From assembly GCA_014803525.1 (NCBI GenBank), contig JAAVBP010000018.1, positions 1-41,240 of the forward strand: a DNA stretch of 41,240 nucleotides, given 5' to 3'. The stretch is from a bacterium. GTDB taxonomy: Bacteria > Pseudomonadota > Alphaproteobacteria > Rs-D84. Each line of letters opens with the position of its first letter. Positions within the stretch are counted from its first letter, which is position 1. This document shows positions 7,749-15,373 of the stretch, piece by piece. Position numbers and translations under genes: made by a program. The notes under the pieces are model-generated. The model did no database searches. It was not told where the DNA came from and saw only the letters and a program-made list of their open reading frames with translations.

Positions 7749-8924
7749 TTATTTGCCCCCCAGCATGACGCGAATGTTTCGTATAATACGACCGATAAAT
7801 TGTGTCTTGGATACGCGGTTGGCGGCAATCATTGGTGTGCGCGCAATCACGTCGCCATTGTTTTCGACAATTATCTCGCCGACTATATCGCCTTGGGCAA
7901 TTGGTGCCGGCAATGGATCAGGGAACCGCGCCAATACGCGCAGTCCAGACATATCCGCATCCCGGGGCATGGTTATTGCCAATGTCTTTTCAACGGTTGC
8001 GACAACTGTGGGTTGGCGTCCATACCAGACCGGAATTTCGGCGATTTCATCACCAGGGTGATAGAAGACTTTGTTTTTTGTGTTTGTATATCCATAATTC
8101 AGTAATTGTTTCATTTCCGCGGCCAGTGCATCATGACCCTTGCCGTTAAAGCCGTTTATAACCGCAATCAGGCGTCGCCCGCCAACATTACTGCTGGCGA
8201 CCATGCCATATCCGCCTTCGGCGGTGTGACCAGTCTTTAGGCCATCGGCCCCCGGCATTATGAACAACAGCTTGTTATAATTCAGCGTATGTGTTCGTCC
8301 CCATTGCCGGCACCAATCGGTTTGATGTTCTGTAAATTCAAAACGTTTGGTTGCAAACATTGGATATATTTCCGGATAGTCCGAGATTATATGATATGCC
8401 AGTGTGGCCAATTCCCGACTGGTCATCAAATTATTCGGATCAGGCAGGCCACTTGCATTACCAAACGTAGATCGCGGCATATCTATCGCGCGGGCCTTGT
8501 CCTGCATCATTTTTGTAAACGCAGCTTCGGATCCCGCCAATTTTTCTGCCACAACAACTGATGCATCGCCGCCCGACAATACGATCAGCCCCAAAATCAA
8601 ATCGCGTACAGTGATTGTCTGGCCCTGGGACAGACAAATTTTGCTGGCCGGGTACCATTTTGGATCATTATAGTCGGCATTTTTACTGACTGGGATACGG
8701 TCATCCATTTTTAAATTTCCGGCTTTTATTTCATCGAATAATACCGCCAATGTCATCAGTTTTATCATTGATGATGGTGGCATTAACTCATCGGCGTTCT
8801 TGGCAACAATTGTTGTCCCGGAATCGTAGTCAATAAGGAATGCCGACTTTGCCTTGGTCGTAAAATTAGCATTTGCGGCCGTTGTAAACAGTATGGCCAG
8901 TACTATTGTTATTTTCTTTTTCAT
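7749..8924 (-). CDS. dacC: D-alanyl-D-alanine carboxypeptidase (PBP5/6 type)
   Basis: A 391-aa penicillin-binding protein that removes the terminal D-Ala from peptidoglycan stem peptides. Signal peptide at residues 1-19; SxxK motif with nucleophile S52 and K55; KTG motif at 230-232 (GLKTGHTAEGG); a C-terminal beta-rich domain and a terminal amphipathic helix (FIGRIIRNIRVML) that anchors it to the outer face of the inner membrane. The second motif, normally SxN, reads SGG at 117-119. It lies between mtaB (46-nt gap) and holB (1-nt gap). Confidence 0.93.
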   Translation of the reverse strand: MKKKITIVLAILFTTAANANFTTKAKSAFLIDYDSGTTIVAKNADELMPPSSMIKLMTLAVLFDEIKAGNLKMDDRIPVSKNADYNDPKWYPASKICLSQGQTITVRDLILGLIVLSGGDASVVVAEKLAGSEAAFTKMMQDKARAIDMPRSTFGNASGLPDPNNLMTSRELATLAYHIISDYPEIYPMFATKRFEFTEHQTDWCRQWGRTHTLNYNKLLFIMPGADGLKTGHTAEGGYGMVASSNVGGRRLIAVINGFNGKGHDALAAEMKQLLNYGYTNTKNKVFYHPGDEIAEIPVWYGRQPTVVATVEKTLAITMPRDADMSGLRVLARFPDPLPAPIAQGDIVGEIIVENNGDVIARTPMIAANRVSKTQFIGRIIRNIRVMLGGK

Positions 8925-8970
8925 GGTGTTTGAATCCTAGCAATAATTTGGATGTGATGGCAACAATTTT

Positions 8971-10218
8971 TTATTCAACCACGGCCGTAAATGCATCGGC
9001 CACAATCCCGGTCAGTTTTACATTACAAACTGTTCTTGGTGGTATTGGTGCGCCATCTATCTTGACAGCGATATCATGCGGATCGCGTGCAGTGTTATTG
9101 TTTTCAACCAGTACTTGGGTCATGGCGCCAATGCGTGATGCCATAAATTCTGCACGATATTTATCGGCCATGGCGGATATGTCATGTACGCGCTGCTTTG
9201 ATATGCTGCGATCAATCTGGGGGCGCATGTCGGCCGCCGGTGTCCCCGGGCGTGGTGAAAATGGAAATGCGTGGATTTTGATCGGTCGCGTTTGTTGCAC
9301 CAGTTCCATTGTCTGGGCCCACAGTGCGTCTGTTTCGCCCGGGAATCCACAAATAACATCCCAACTGAATGTGGCGCCAATTTCTGCGCCACGTCGCGCA
9401 ATTTTGTGCACAGTATCCGCATTATGACGTCGCCCCATTAATTCCAGGATTGCATCAGAACCCGATTGCATAGACAGATGCATATGTCGCATCATGCGGG
9501 CATCTTCTTGCATAAGGTCCATGATTTTAAATATTTCCGGCGATGCTGGATCCATTGATGACAGGCGCAGACGCTGAATACTCGGTACATCACGCAACAG
9601 ATTGCGGCATACATCGGATATCAGCATGCCGTCGCGTGCATAACTGGCAATATCGATACCGGTTAGAACAACTTCGCTAAAACCATTACGGATGGCCGCC
9701 TGGGCATCAGCTAATATTGCGTCATACGCAAATGAATTGGCCGGCCCGCGCAGCAGGCGTGTTACGCAATATGCGCATTTGTGGTTGCATCCGTTTTGAA
9801 CCTGGATAAATTGTTTTGACATGTTTGTGGCGACATGTTGGAAACGCATAATCTCTGGGTTTGATATACGGCATGCCGCAGCTGCCAATGCATCAGCATA
9901 CGCGCCAGAACGCATTTTGTCGCCATTTGGAATAACAATAACGTTTGGGATTTCGGTAAACAATGCCGGGTTTCGTGTCGCGGCGCACCCGGTCACAAAT
10001 ATGACGACATTTGGATTCTCGCGTGCGATTTTTCGTACGGCCTGGCCTGATTGGCGTTCGCCTTCGGCGGTAACGGCGCATGTATTGACTAATATGGCCG
10101 TATTAATAATGTCGCGCAGCATAAATTGAATCTTTTCCGATTCCAAAGAATTCAGGCGACAACCAAAAGATAGTGTTCTAATATCAAATTTATTATTTTC
10201 TGCTTGCATTTTTTTCAT
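8971..10218 (-). CDS. mtaB: tRNA (t6A37-C2) methylthiotransferase MtaB
   Basis: A 415-aa MiaB-family radical-SAM enzyme that turns t6A37 into ms2t6A37 in tRNAs reading ANN codons. The N-terminal UPF0004 domain has its cluster cysteines at 20, 47 and 78; the radical-SAM motif CxxxCxxC is at 144-151 (CNHKCAYC). A short C-terminal TRAM-like end follows. The opening FDIRTLSFGCRLNSLES matches the MtaB rather than the MiaB subgroup. TsaB for the preceding t6A step is encoded at 34610-35161. Only three to four bases separate the predicted transcription start from the ATG. Confidence 0.92.
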   Translation of the reverse strand: MKKMQAENNKFDIRTLSFGCRLNSLESEKIQFMLRDIINTAILVNTCAVTAEGERQSGQAVRKIARENPNVVIFVTGCAATRNPALFTEIPNVIVIPNGDKMRSGAYADALAAAACRISNPEIMRFQHVATNMSKQFIQVQNGCNHKCAYCVTRLLRGPANSFAYDAILADAQAAIRNGFSEVVLTGIDIASYARDGMLISDVCRNLLRDVPSIQRLRLSSMDPASPEIFKIMDLMQEDARMMRHMHLSMQSGSDAILELMGRRHNADTVHKIARRGAEIGATFSWDVICGFPGETDALWAQTMELVQQTRPIKIHAFPFSPRPGTPAADMRPQIDRSISKQRVHDISAMADKYRAEFMASRIGAMTQVLVENNNTARDPHDIAVKIDGAPIPPRTVCNVKLTGIVADAFTAVVE

Positions 10219-10227
10219 CCATGAGTC

Positions 10228-10255
10228 ATTATAGCGGGGTTAAAAATGATTTCAA
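10228..10255 (-). promoter_or_regulatory. mtaB operon promoter, near-leaderless
   Basis: Minus strand: TTGAAA (10250-10255), a 16-nt spacer, perfect TATAAT (10228-10233), then 9 nt to the ATG at 10218. No ribosome binding site is present. Confidence 0.65.
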
Positions 10256-10270
10256 CAAAGGATTTGATAA

Positions 10271-10651
10271 ATGGCCCGTACAACTAATTCAGATACTTTA
10301 CCATTTGTGGAAAGCCGTTATGAGCTTGGTATGCTTGCCTCGCAGCGTGTGCGCGATTTGAACGGTGGTGCGGAATCCGTTATTGAAAAAACAAATGATA
10401 AACCGACGGTTGTTGCATTGCGCGAAATTGCCAGTGGCCGTCTGAATGTAAATGCGGTGCGTCACGAATTTGTTCAGTCCTATAAAGAATCTCCGATGCC
10501 GTCTGTGGACGAAGGCTCGTTAGAGATTAACAGTGAGGATCCATTATTGCGCGAAATTGATGCAGAGTTGGAAAATGCACTGGTTGACAATCCGGCAGAC
10601 GCCACAGAAATAGAGGAAGAAGCCACCGTTGCCGCAGATGAAGCGGAATAG
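10271..10651 (+). CDS. rpoZ: RNA polymerase omega subunit
   Basis: A 126-aa protein with the omega core in residues 1-65 (SRYELGMLASQRVRDLNGG, then KPTVVALREIASGRLN), which clamps the beta-prime C-terminus during RNA polymerase assembly. The tail from residue 75 on is acidic and of low complexity. The first helix motif departs somewhat from the usual RFELVLLAAKRAR. Divergent from mtaB; tRNA-Ser starts 16 nt after its stop with no promoter between, so the two are likely cotranscribed. Confidence 0.92.
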   Translation: MARTTNSDTLPFVESRYELGMLASQRVRDLNGGAESVIEKTNDKPTVVALREIASGRLNVNAVRHEFVQSYKESPMPSVDEGSLEINSEDPLLREIDAELENALVDNPADATEIEEEATVAADEAE

Positions 10652-10667
10652 GTGACGCAATAGTTCA

Positions 10668-10758
10668 GGAGACGTCGCATAGTTGGTCTAGTGCGCTACA
10701 TTGGAAATGTAGTATACCGGCAACGGTATCAAGGGTTCGAATCCCTTCGTCTCCGCCA
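10668..10758 (+). tRNA. tRNA-Ser (GGA)
   Basis: A complete type II tRNA with encoded CCA. The acceptor stem pairs 10668-10674 with 10748-10754, discriminator G10755, CCA 10756-10758. The anticodon loop is TTGGAAA with anticodon GGA at 10703-10705. A long variable arm (TACCGGCAACGGTA) and a standard T arm (GGGTTCGAATCCC) identify serine. Its last 19 nt recur at 10941-10959. Confidence 0.96.
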
Positions 10759-10797
10759 GAATAAAAACACCCCCGAATGGGGGTGTTTTTATTCTGG
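10756..10797. terminator. Bidirectional terminator after tRNA-Ser
   Basis: A perfect 19-bp inverted repeat with loop GAAT, G/C core and flanking A and T runs. It includes the CCA of the tRNA. Confidence 0.85.
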
Positions 10798-10834
10798 TGA
10801 AGAAGTGTGGACAAAGCATTTGCAACGCAGTTGC

Positions 10835-10915
10835 AGGGTTCGGGGCGTCAGTTGACGAAAACAAGTCCATAGGACGCAGTTTGAGTCTTACGTAGCGAAA
10901 GGGGCCCAACGCGGC
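10835..10915. repeat. 81-bp direct repeat, copy 1
   Basis: Identical over 81 bp to 11139-11219 (offset 304). It contains a CGTCA-GT-TGACG palindrome. It has no protein-like features; frames through it are shadows. It lies within a 464-bp gene-free stretch (10759-11222) made of tRNA remnants and hairpins. Confidence 0.9.
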
Positions 10916-10940
10916 GCGAATGCGACGGATGGGAATATAC

Positions 10941-10959
10941 AATCCCTTCGTCTCCGCCA
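10941..10959 (+). repeat. Duplicated 3' end of tRNA-Ser
   Basis: The last 19 nt of tRNA-Ser(GGA), from the T stem through CCA (10740-10758), recur exactly here 201 nt downstream without the rest of the tRNA. Such copies are the usual footprint of site-specific integration into a tRNA gene, or of tRNA gene decay. Confidence 0.85.
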
Positions 10960-10961
10960 CT

Positions 10962-10999
10962 GATAATAAAAAATGCCCAAATGGGCATTTTTTATTATC
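10962..10999. terminator. Bidirectional hairpin terminator after the tRNA fragment
   Basis: An 18-bp perfect stem (10962-10979 with 10982-10999) with a 2-nt loop and A/T runs inside the stem. It mirrors the placement of the terminator after the intact tRNA. Confidence 0.75.
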
Positions 11000-11138
11000 G
11001 TCGTCGTCGCCATGGATTCGAACCCGGGGAAAGGGTTCGAACCACAGCAAAAAGGTGGACAAATGGACACCGGTTGCGCATAGCGCAATTTTGCAAGGTC
11101 GGCGAAGCCAATCCCTGAGTCGGTGTTATGAGAACCCA
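11000..11138. other. tRNA T-arm-like remnants, no gene
   Basis: Two adjacent T-arm-like strings, GGATTCGAACCC (11014-11025) and GGGTTCGAACC (11033-11043), lie here without the rest of a tRNA. The phrase GTGGACAAA recurs at 10806 and near 11055, suggesting the stretch is an eroded duplicate of 10798-10834. I see no gene. Confidence 0.4.
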
Positions 11139-11219
11139 AGGGTTCGGGGCGTCAGTTGACGAAAACAAGTCCATAGGACGCAGTTTGAGTCTTACGTAGC
11201 GAAAGGGGCCCAACGCGGC
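11139..11219. repeat. 81-bp direct repeat, copy 2
   Basis: Exact copy of 10835-10915. It ends three bases before the GTG start of the DUF2778-like gene, so the gene 5' end lies at the repeat boundary. Confidence 0.9.
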
Positions 11220-11222
11220 ATT

Positions 11223-11789
11223 GTGAACCCCGGATATCAAACCGAAGCAAAAATAAACCGCGAATTGCAACACCAAACAAAAGAACCGAAAGCAGATTTT
11301 GAATACAATGGCTCAACATTTAAAGGGCTAATCAGTGCAAAAGATGGCCAATATGCGGTTTTTGATGGAAAAACGTTGGCTATTTATGATGATGGCGAAA
11401 AAATTGCTGAATTTGCTGGGGTATCTGGTAAGCCGGGTTATCAATCCCCAGAGTATCAAAACAAAAAAGATACCGGACCGATTCCGGAGGGGGTATATGT
11501 CATACGGAAAGAAAGATTACAATTTTACAAGGATATAGACCGCTGGGATAGAGTTCGTTCTGCCTTGGGACGTGGAACTTGGCGCGGTGGAACTTATTCG
11601 TGTGGTGAGTCCAGAGTTTGGTTAGAGCCGGCTAAGGAAACAAATACGTACGGCCGTAGTGGCTTTAGTATTCATGGTGGTGAAGAGCCCGGTTCTGCTG
11701 GCTGTATCGATTTAACAAGTGAAATGCCAGGGTTCGCCGATTGGTTTAAAAATAATGAAAAAGATTTGATTATTAAAGTAGAATATTGA
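11223..11789 (+). CDS. DUF2778/Tlde1-like L,D-transpeptidase-fold protein
   Basis: A 188-aa protein. Residues 84-92 read TGPIPEGVY, and residues 146-163 carry the SGFSIHGG ... GSAGCID signature with H151 and C161, matching the active site of the DUF2778/Tlde1 branch of the YkuD fold. Members cut or exchange peptidoglycan peptides; some are toxins delivered by type VI secretion (Salmonella Tlde1). There is no signal peptide. The start is uncertain: GTG at 11223 lacks a well-placed ribosome binding site, and the frame stays open back into the 81-bp repeat to a stop at 11157. It may be an N-terminally truncated or mobile C-terminal domain. Base use is more A/T-rich than in neighbouring genes. 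Confidence 0.7.
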   Translation: MNPGYQTEAKINRELQHQTKEPKADFEYNGSTFKGLISAKDGQYAVFDGKTLAIYDDGEKIAEFAGVSGKPGYQSPEYQNKKDTGPIPEGVYVIRKERLQFYKDIDRWDRVRSALGRGTWRGGTYSCGESRVWLEPAKETNTYGRSGFSIHGGEEPGSAGCIDLTSEMPGFADWFKNNEKDLIIKVEY

Positions 11790-11806
11790 AAAAGCAAAGG
11801 CACAAA

Positions 11807-12133
11807 ATGAAGAAAATATCAAACATAATAAGTTATGTCATAACGGTATGTTTATTTTGTGCCTTGTATATTTTTTTATTTGATTTGGCGTGTGTCGGCA
11901 AAATTTCAAAATTTAATCATATTTGGACAAATGTATGTCTGTTCGATGTTTTGGATGAATATCTGGCTTGCATGATAAATTATGATATTGTCTGTATTGT
12001 ATTGATATTGCTTATCTTGTCTTTTATGTTATTTTGGTTAGTAAGAGTATATCACAAACGGATATTACTTGTTCCGCTTTTAGGCTTTTTGCTGTTTGTT
12101 TTATCAATTATAACATGTTGGGGCCTTGTGTAA
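11807..12133 (+). CDS. Small three-helix membrane protein, candidate immunity protein
   Basis: A 108-aa very hydrophobic protein with membrane segments at about residues 9-24, 62-82 and 88-108. It is not recognised by sequence. The ATG at 11807 has AAAGG upstream; a TTG at 11786 would overlap the stop of the preceding gene. Position right after a peptidoglycan-acting effector-like gene, small size and membrane location are what an immunity partner would show, but this is inference. Strongly A/T-rich. Confidence 0.6.
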   Translation: MKKISNIISYVITVCLFCALYIFLFDLACVGKISKFNHIWTNVCLFDVLDEYLACMINYDIVCIVLILLILSFMLFWLVRVYHKRILLVPLLGFLLFVLSIITCWGLV

Positions 12134-12274
12134 AACTTTTCCTTTTCAGTGTGGCTTAATCAGACGTATATAATCACCGATTTTTTTGTTTACTTTGGAA
12201 AATATATGCTTTATACTATACGCAGAAAATAATTGGTCACAGGGCAATGAAGCAGAATTTGAAAAAATCTTTGA

Positions 12275-12335
12275 TATAATACGTGCGACCATCATGGAAT
12301 AAATGACGGGCGCACTTGATCTGCGTCCGTTTTTT
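12275..12335 (+). promoter_or_regulatory. lysS promoter with attenuator-like leader hairpin
   Basis: TGA plus TATAAT (12275-12280) is an extended -10 element. The leader then holds a 9-bp hairpin (12306-12314 with 12322-12330, one G-U pair) followed by T6 (12330-12335), 26 nt before the lysS ATG. If transcribed from this promoter it acts inside the leader. Upstream to 12134 I see nothing else. Confidence 0.5.
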
Positions 12336-12360
12336 AATAGGGACAAACAAAGGGTAAAAT

Positions 12361-13827
12361 ATGTCTGAAAATAAAGCAATGTCTACGAATGAATTGACCG
12401 CGCGCCTGCAAAAGGCCGAAAATATCCGCGCACGTGATGGCGTTGTTTGGAAAGACAAATTTGATCGTACACATACAATTGCCGCCGCCCGTGATTTGGC
12501 GGATGGCGCACCGGTAAAACTGGCGGGGCGTGTGACGGCATTGCGTTGGCTGGGCAAGCTGATGTTTGGTCGCATTTATGATATCGATGGCGAAATTCAG
12601 TTTTCAATGTCCCGCGAAGAACTGGGTGAAGAAACATATCGTTTTATGAAGGCGAATGTTGACCTTGGTGATTTTATCGGTATTACCGGTGAACTGTATC
12701 ACACAACTGCGGGCGAATTGACGGTAAAGGTATCTGGTTATGAAATCTTGTCCAAGGCATTACGCCCATTGCCGGAAAAATTCCATGGATTAACGGATAT
12801 TGAATCCAGATATCGCCAACGCTATTTGGATATTATTTCCAACGAAGATACGCGTCGCACGATGAAGATGCGTTTCCGCATGTTACGCCTGATACGCGAT
12901 TATTTGAATGAAAACGGATTTACAGAGGTTGAAACCCCAATTATGCAGGTTGTGGCCAGTGGGGCCGCCGCGCGTCCGTTTGTGACGCATCACAATGCGT
13001 TGGATGCGGATTTTTATCTGCGTATTGCGCCAGAATTGTTTCTGAAACAAACAATTGCCGCCGGTTTTGATCGCGTGTTTGAATTGGGTAAAAATTTCCG
13101 TAACGAAGGCATGGATGCCATGCACCTGCAGGAATTTACAATGTTGGAATGGTATGCGGCATATTGGGATTTCCATAAGAATATTGAATTTTCTTGGGCG
13201 ATGATTCAGAAAATTATTATGGAATTGCGCGGTACACTGCAGATCGAGTATCAGGGGGCCAAGCTGGACTTTTCAAAATACGAAGAAATCGACTATACCG
13301 CGCGCATGAACCAGTTGCTGGGGGTAGATATTCTGGAATTCACAGATGCCAATGCATTAAAATCGCAATTGGTTGCCGCGGGCATGTTCCCGGCGGCGGA
13401 ATTGGAACCATTGAAATCCGTTCCTGCCATTGTTGACTATGTATTTAAGCGCAAAGTTCGCGACCAGATTATCAGTCCCGCGATTGTATACAATTATCCG
13501 GCGTATATGATACCGCTGGCGCGTCGCAACGATGCGGATGGTCGTCGTATTGATATATTCCAACTGATTGTTTGTGGTGCTGAAATAATCAAGGCTTATT
13601 CAGAATTAGTTGATCCACTGCAGCAGCGTGCCGCATTCGAGGAACAGGCCCGCAACAAGGCAGCCGGTGATGACGAGGCATTTGATTTAGACGAAGATTT
13701 CCTGCGCGCGATGGAACACGGTATGCCGCCAATTTCTGGATTAGGACTGGGGATTGATCGGTTCTTTTCCATTATTGCGGATGCGCCGACGTTACGCGAT
13801 GTAATCTTGTTTCCGATCATGAAATAA
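12361..13827 (+). CDS. lysS: Lysine--tRNA ligase, class II
   Basis: A 488-aa class II synthetase that charges tRNA-Lys. It has an N-terminal OB-fold anticodon-binding domain (about residues 50-160) and catalytic motifs: motif 1 near FTEVETPIMQ, motif 2 FRNEGMDAMHLQEFTMLEW, and motif 3 GLGLGIDRFFSII at the C-terminus. Length matches bacterial LysRS2. Many Alphaproteobacteria use the unrelated class I enzyme instead. AAAGGG precedes the ATG, and the next gene begins 17 nt after its stop. Confidence 0.96.
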   Translation: MSENKAMSTNELTARLQKAENIRARDGVVWKDKFDRTHTIAAARDLADGAPVKLAGRVTALRWLGKLMFGRIYDIDGEIQFSMSREELGEETYRFMKANVDLGDFIGITGELYHTTAGELTVKVSGYEILSKALRPLPEKFHGLTDIESRYRQRYLDIISNEDTRRTMKMRFRMLRLIRDYLNENGFTEVETPIMQVVASGAAARPFVTHHNALDADFYLRIAPELFLKQTIAAGFDRVFELGKNFRNEGMDAMHLQEFTMLEWYAAYWDFHKNIEFSWAMIQKIIMELRGTLQIEYQGAKLDFSKYEEIDYTARMNQLLGVDILEFTDANALKSQLVAAGMFPAAELEPLKSVPAIVDYVFKRKVRDQIISPAIVYNYPAYMIPLARRNDADGRRIDIFQLIVCGAEIIKAYSELVDPLQQRAAFEEQARNKAAGDDEAFDLDEDFLRAMEHGMPPISGLGLGIDRFFSIIADAPTLRDVILFPIMK

Positions 13828-13844
13828 AAGAAGAGGGCGCCAAC

Positions 13845-15251
13845 ATGACGCATATAAAATCGGATAATATTGCGGATTTCACAGTTATAAATCACGATAA
13901 GCAAAATGTGGAAGCAATTCGTCATGCCGTTGATACGGGACGTATTGATGCTGCTACGGGCCAGTATCTGACGGTATTGTATTCTGATGGCATGACCAAG
14001 TTCAGAGAGCTGTTCTATTTTCTGGGGCGGTGTTTCGGCGCGCCCAAGGCACCGGTAATGCGTTATGATTATGCCAATGACTGTGCGATTGATACGCCGG
14101 TAAAAATCGCAGATATTAATCCGTTGACGCCATATTTGGTACATCACCGTCTGGACGTGGATCCGATGAGAAACCAGTTTTTTACCAGTGGTCGTGGGCA
14201 TAAAATAAATTTGGCGGTATCTTCAATTGTAACAGTTATTGTCGGTGCACAAAAGAAATTGGATCGCAGTTTAGATAAAATAACGGGCAAATATTATGAA
14301 AAATATATTAATGATGTTTGCGATGCCGTGTATAATGTTATTGCCACGCGCGACAGCGATGCATCTGCAAAAACAATTACGGACCAGGTTCGTGCAAAAA
14401 TGTCCGCAGAATATATTTCCAGCGCGGCAGAGGCAGTGTTGGCCATTATCGGGTCGGGGCATGAAAGTATTGCGGTTGAATTGGTGCGGGCGCTGGATAG
14501 AATAACGCCGCCGTACCACTGTCTGTGCGATGTTTGGCGTGTAAAATGTCTGTTTGATTTAGTGCCCCAGGCACGTACATTTATCGAACGAGTTCAGGCA
14601 ATGATGCCGGAACGTGTTCTGTCTGTGCGTGATATTTTCTATGATATTGATAATCCGCGAAACTATCGTGATGCAAAATTAATTATCAATATTGGTACGC
14701 CTGATAAAATCGTACCGCTGGAAATCATATGCCAGGTACGCACATTTTTTGAATTTGAATTGCGCACCCATGCCCAGTACGAGGTTGCCCGCCGTAAAAA
14801 CGACTCCAATATCATCAGTGATGATGCGGCGGCAATACATTCGGCCGGGGTTCAAGAGTATAATTTGATGGTATGTCGATGCCTGGGTGAATTATTTGAA
14901 CGTGTCGGCTGGAACATCCTATATAACCAGGGCAGTGGTCGTGCATTGATTGCTGGATTCCCCAGCAAGTGCAAAATATATTATCCGCCCAAGATTTATG
15001 ATTGCATCATGGGCAAGGTTGATGATGCAATAAAAAATGAAATATTCCGTATTGATAATGCGCCGGCACCATTGACCCGTGCCCAGACGTCCGAAATATT
15101 TCGATTTATGGTGGAGTTTATACTGGTTACGGCGATGCCGTATGCGGGCGCCGGATGGACTGTGCCAACGGATACGATGTCTGATAAATTGTTTAATTTT
15201 GTCATGACAGAGGTCCAGCGTTATTATAAAAAAAGTTCAGAAAATGCCTAG
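13845..15251 (+). CDS. Unknown 468-aa protein with weak RelA/SpoT-like region
   Basis: Not firmly recognised. No signal peptide or membrane segment, so probably cytoplasmic. The stretch at about residues 225-325 (WRVKCLFDLVPQA..., SVRDIFYDIDNPRNYRDAKLIINIG, PLEIICQVRTFFEFELRTHAQYEVARR) resembles the layout of a RelA/SpoT nucleotidyltransferase: an R-x-K segment, an N/GYRDAKL-like strand and an E-x-Q-x-R-T-like strand followed by H..YE. Key positions are imperfect, so a degenerate or diverged synthetase is only a hypothesis. AAGAGGG lies before the ATG, and it probably shares the lysS mRNA. Confidence 0.6.
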   Translation: MTHIKSDNIADFTVINHDKQNVEAIRHAVDTGRIDAATGQYLTVLYSDGMTKFRELFYFLGRCFGAPKAPVMRYDYANDCAIDTPVKIADINPLTPYLVHHRLDVDPMRNQFFTSGRGHKINLAVSSIVTVIVGAQKKLDRSLDKITGKYYEKYINDVCDAVYNVIATRDSDASAKTITDQVRAKMSAEYISSAAEAVLAIIGSGHESIAVELVRALDRITPPYHCLCDVWRVKCLFDLVPQARTFIERVQAMMPERVLSVRDIFYDIDNPRNYRDAKLIINIGTPDKIVPLEIICQVRTFFEFELRTHAQYEVARRKNDSNIISDDAAAIHSAGVQEYNLMVCRCLGELFERVGWNILYNQGSGRALIAGFPSKCKIYYPPKIYDCIMGKVDDAIKNEIFRIDNAPAPLTRAQTSEIFRFMVEFILVTAMPYAGAGWTVPTDTMSDKLFNFVMTEVQRYYKKSSENA

Positions 15252-15373
15252 GAAATCAAACAGTCCGTGGTTGGGTGTTATTTTCTTGCTTTAATTTTTT
15301 AAATAGCACACAATCAATACCAGAGATGTGCCGGGTGCGCATTTCGTAACAAGCATAACATAAGGACAAGATT

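Noticed and set aside
6848..7828. Longer holB start at 7828
   Set aside because: The first 27 codons would lie inside dacC and lack family similarity; the ATG at 7747 fits the junction.
10688..11062. Open frame on the minus strand with ETKGFEPLIPLP-like ending
   Set aside because: It is the shadow of tRNA-Ser, its terminator and the 81-bp repeat; such frames are common artefacts at tRNA genes.
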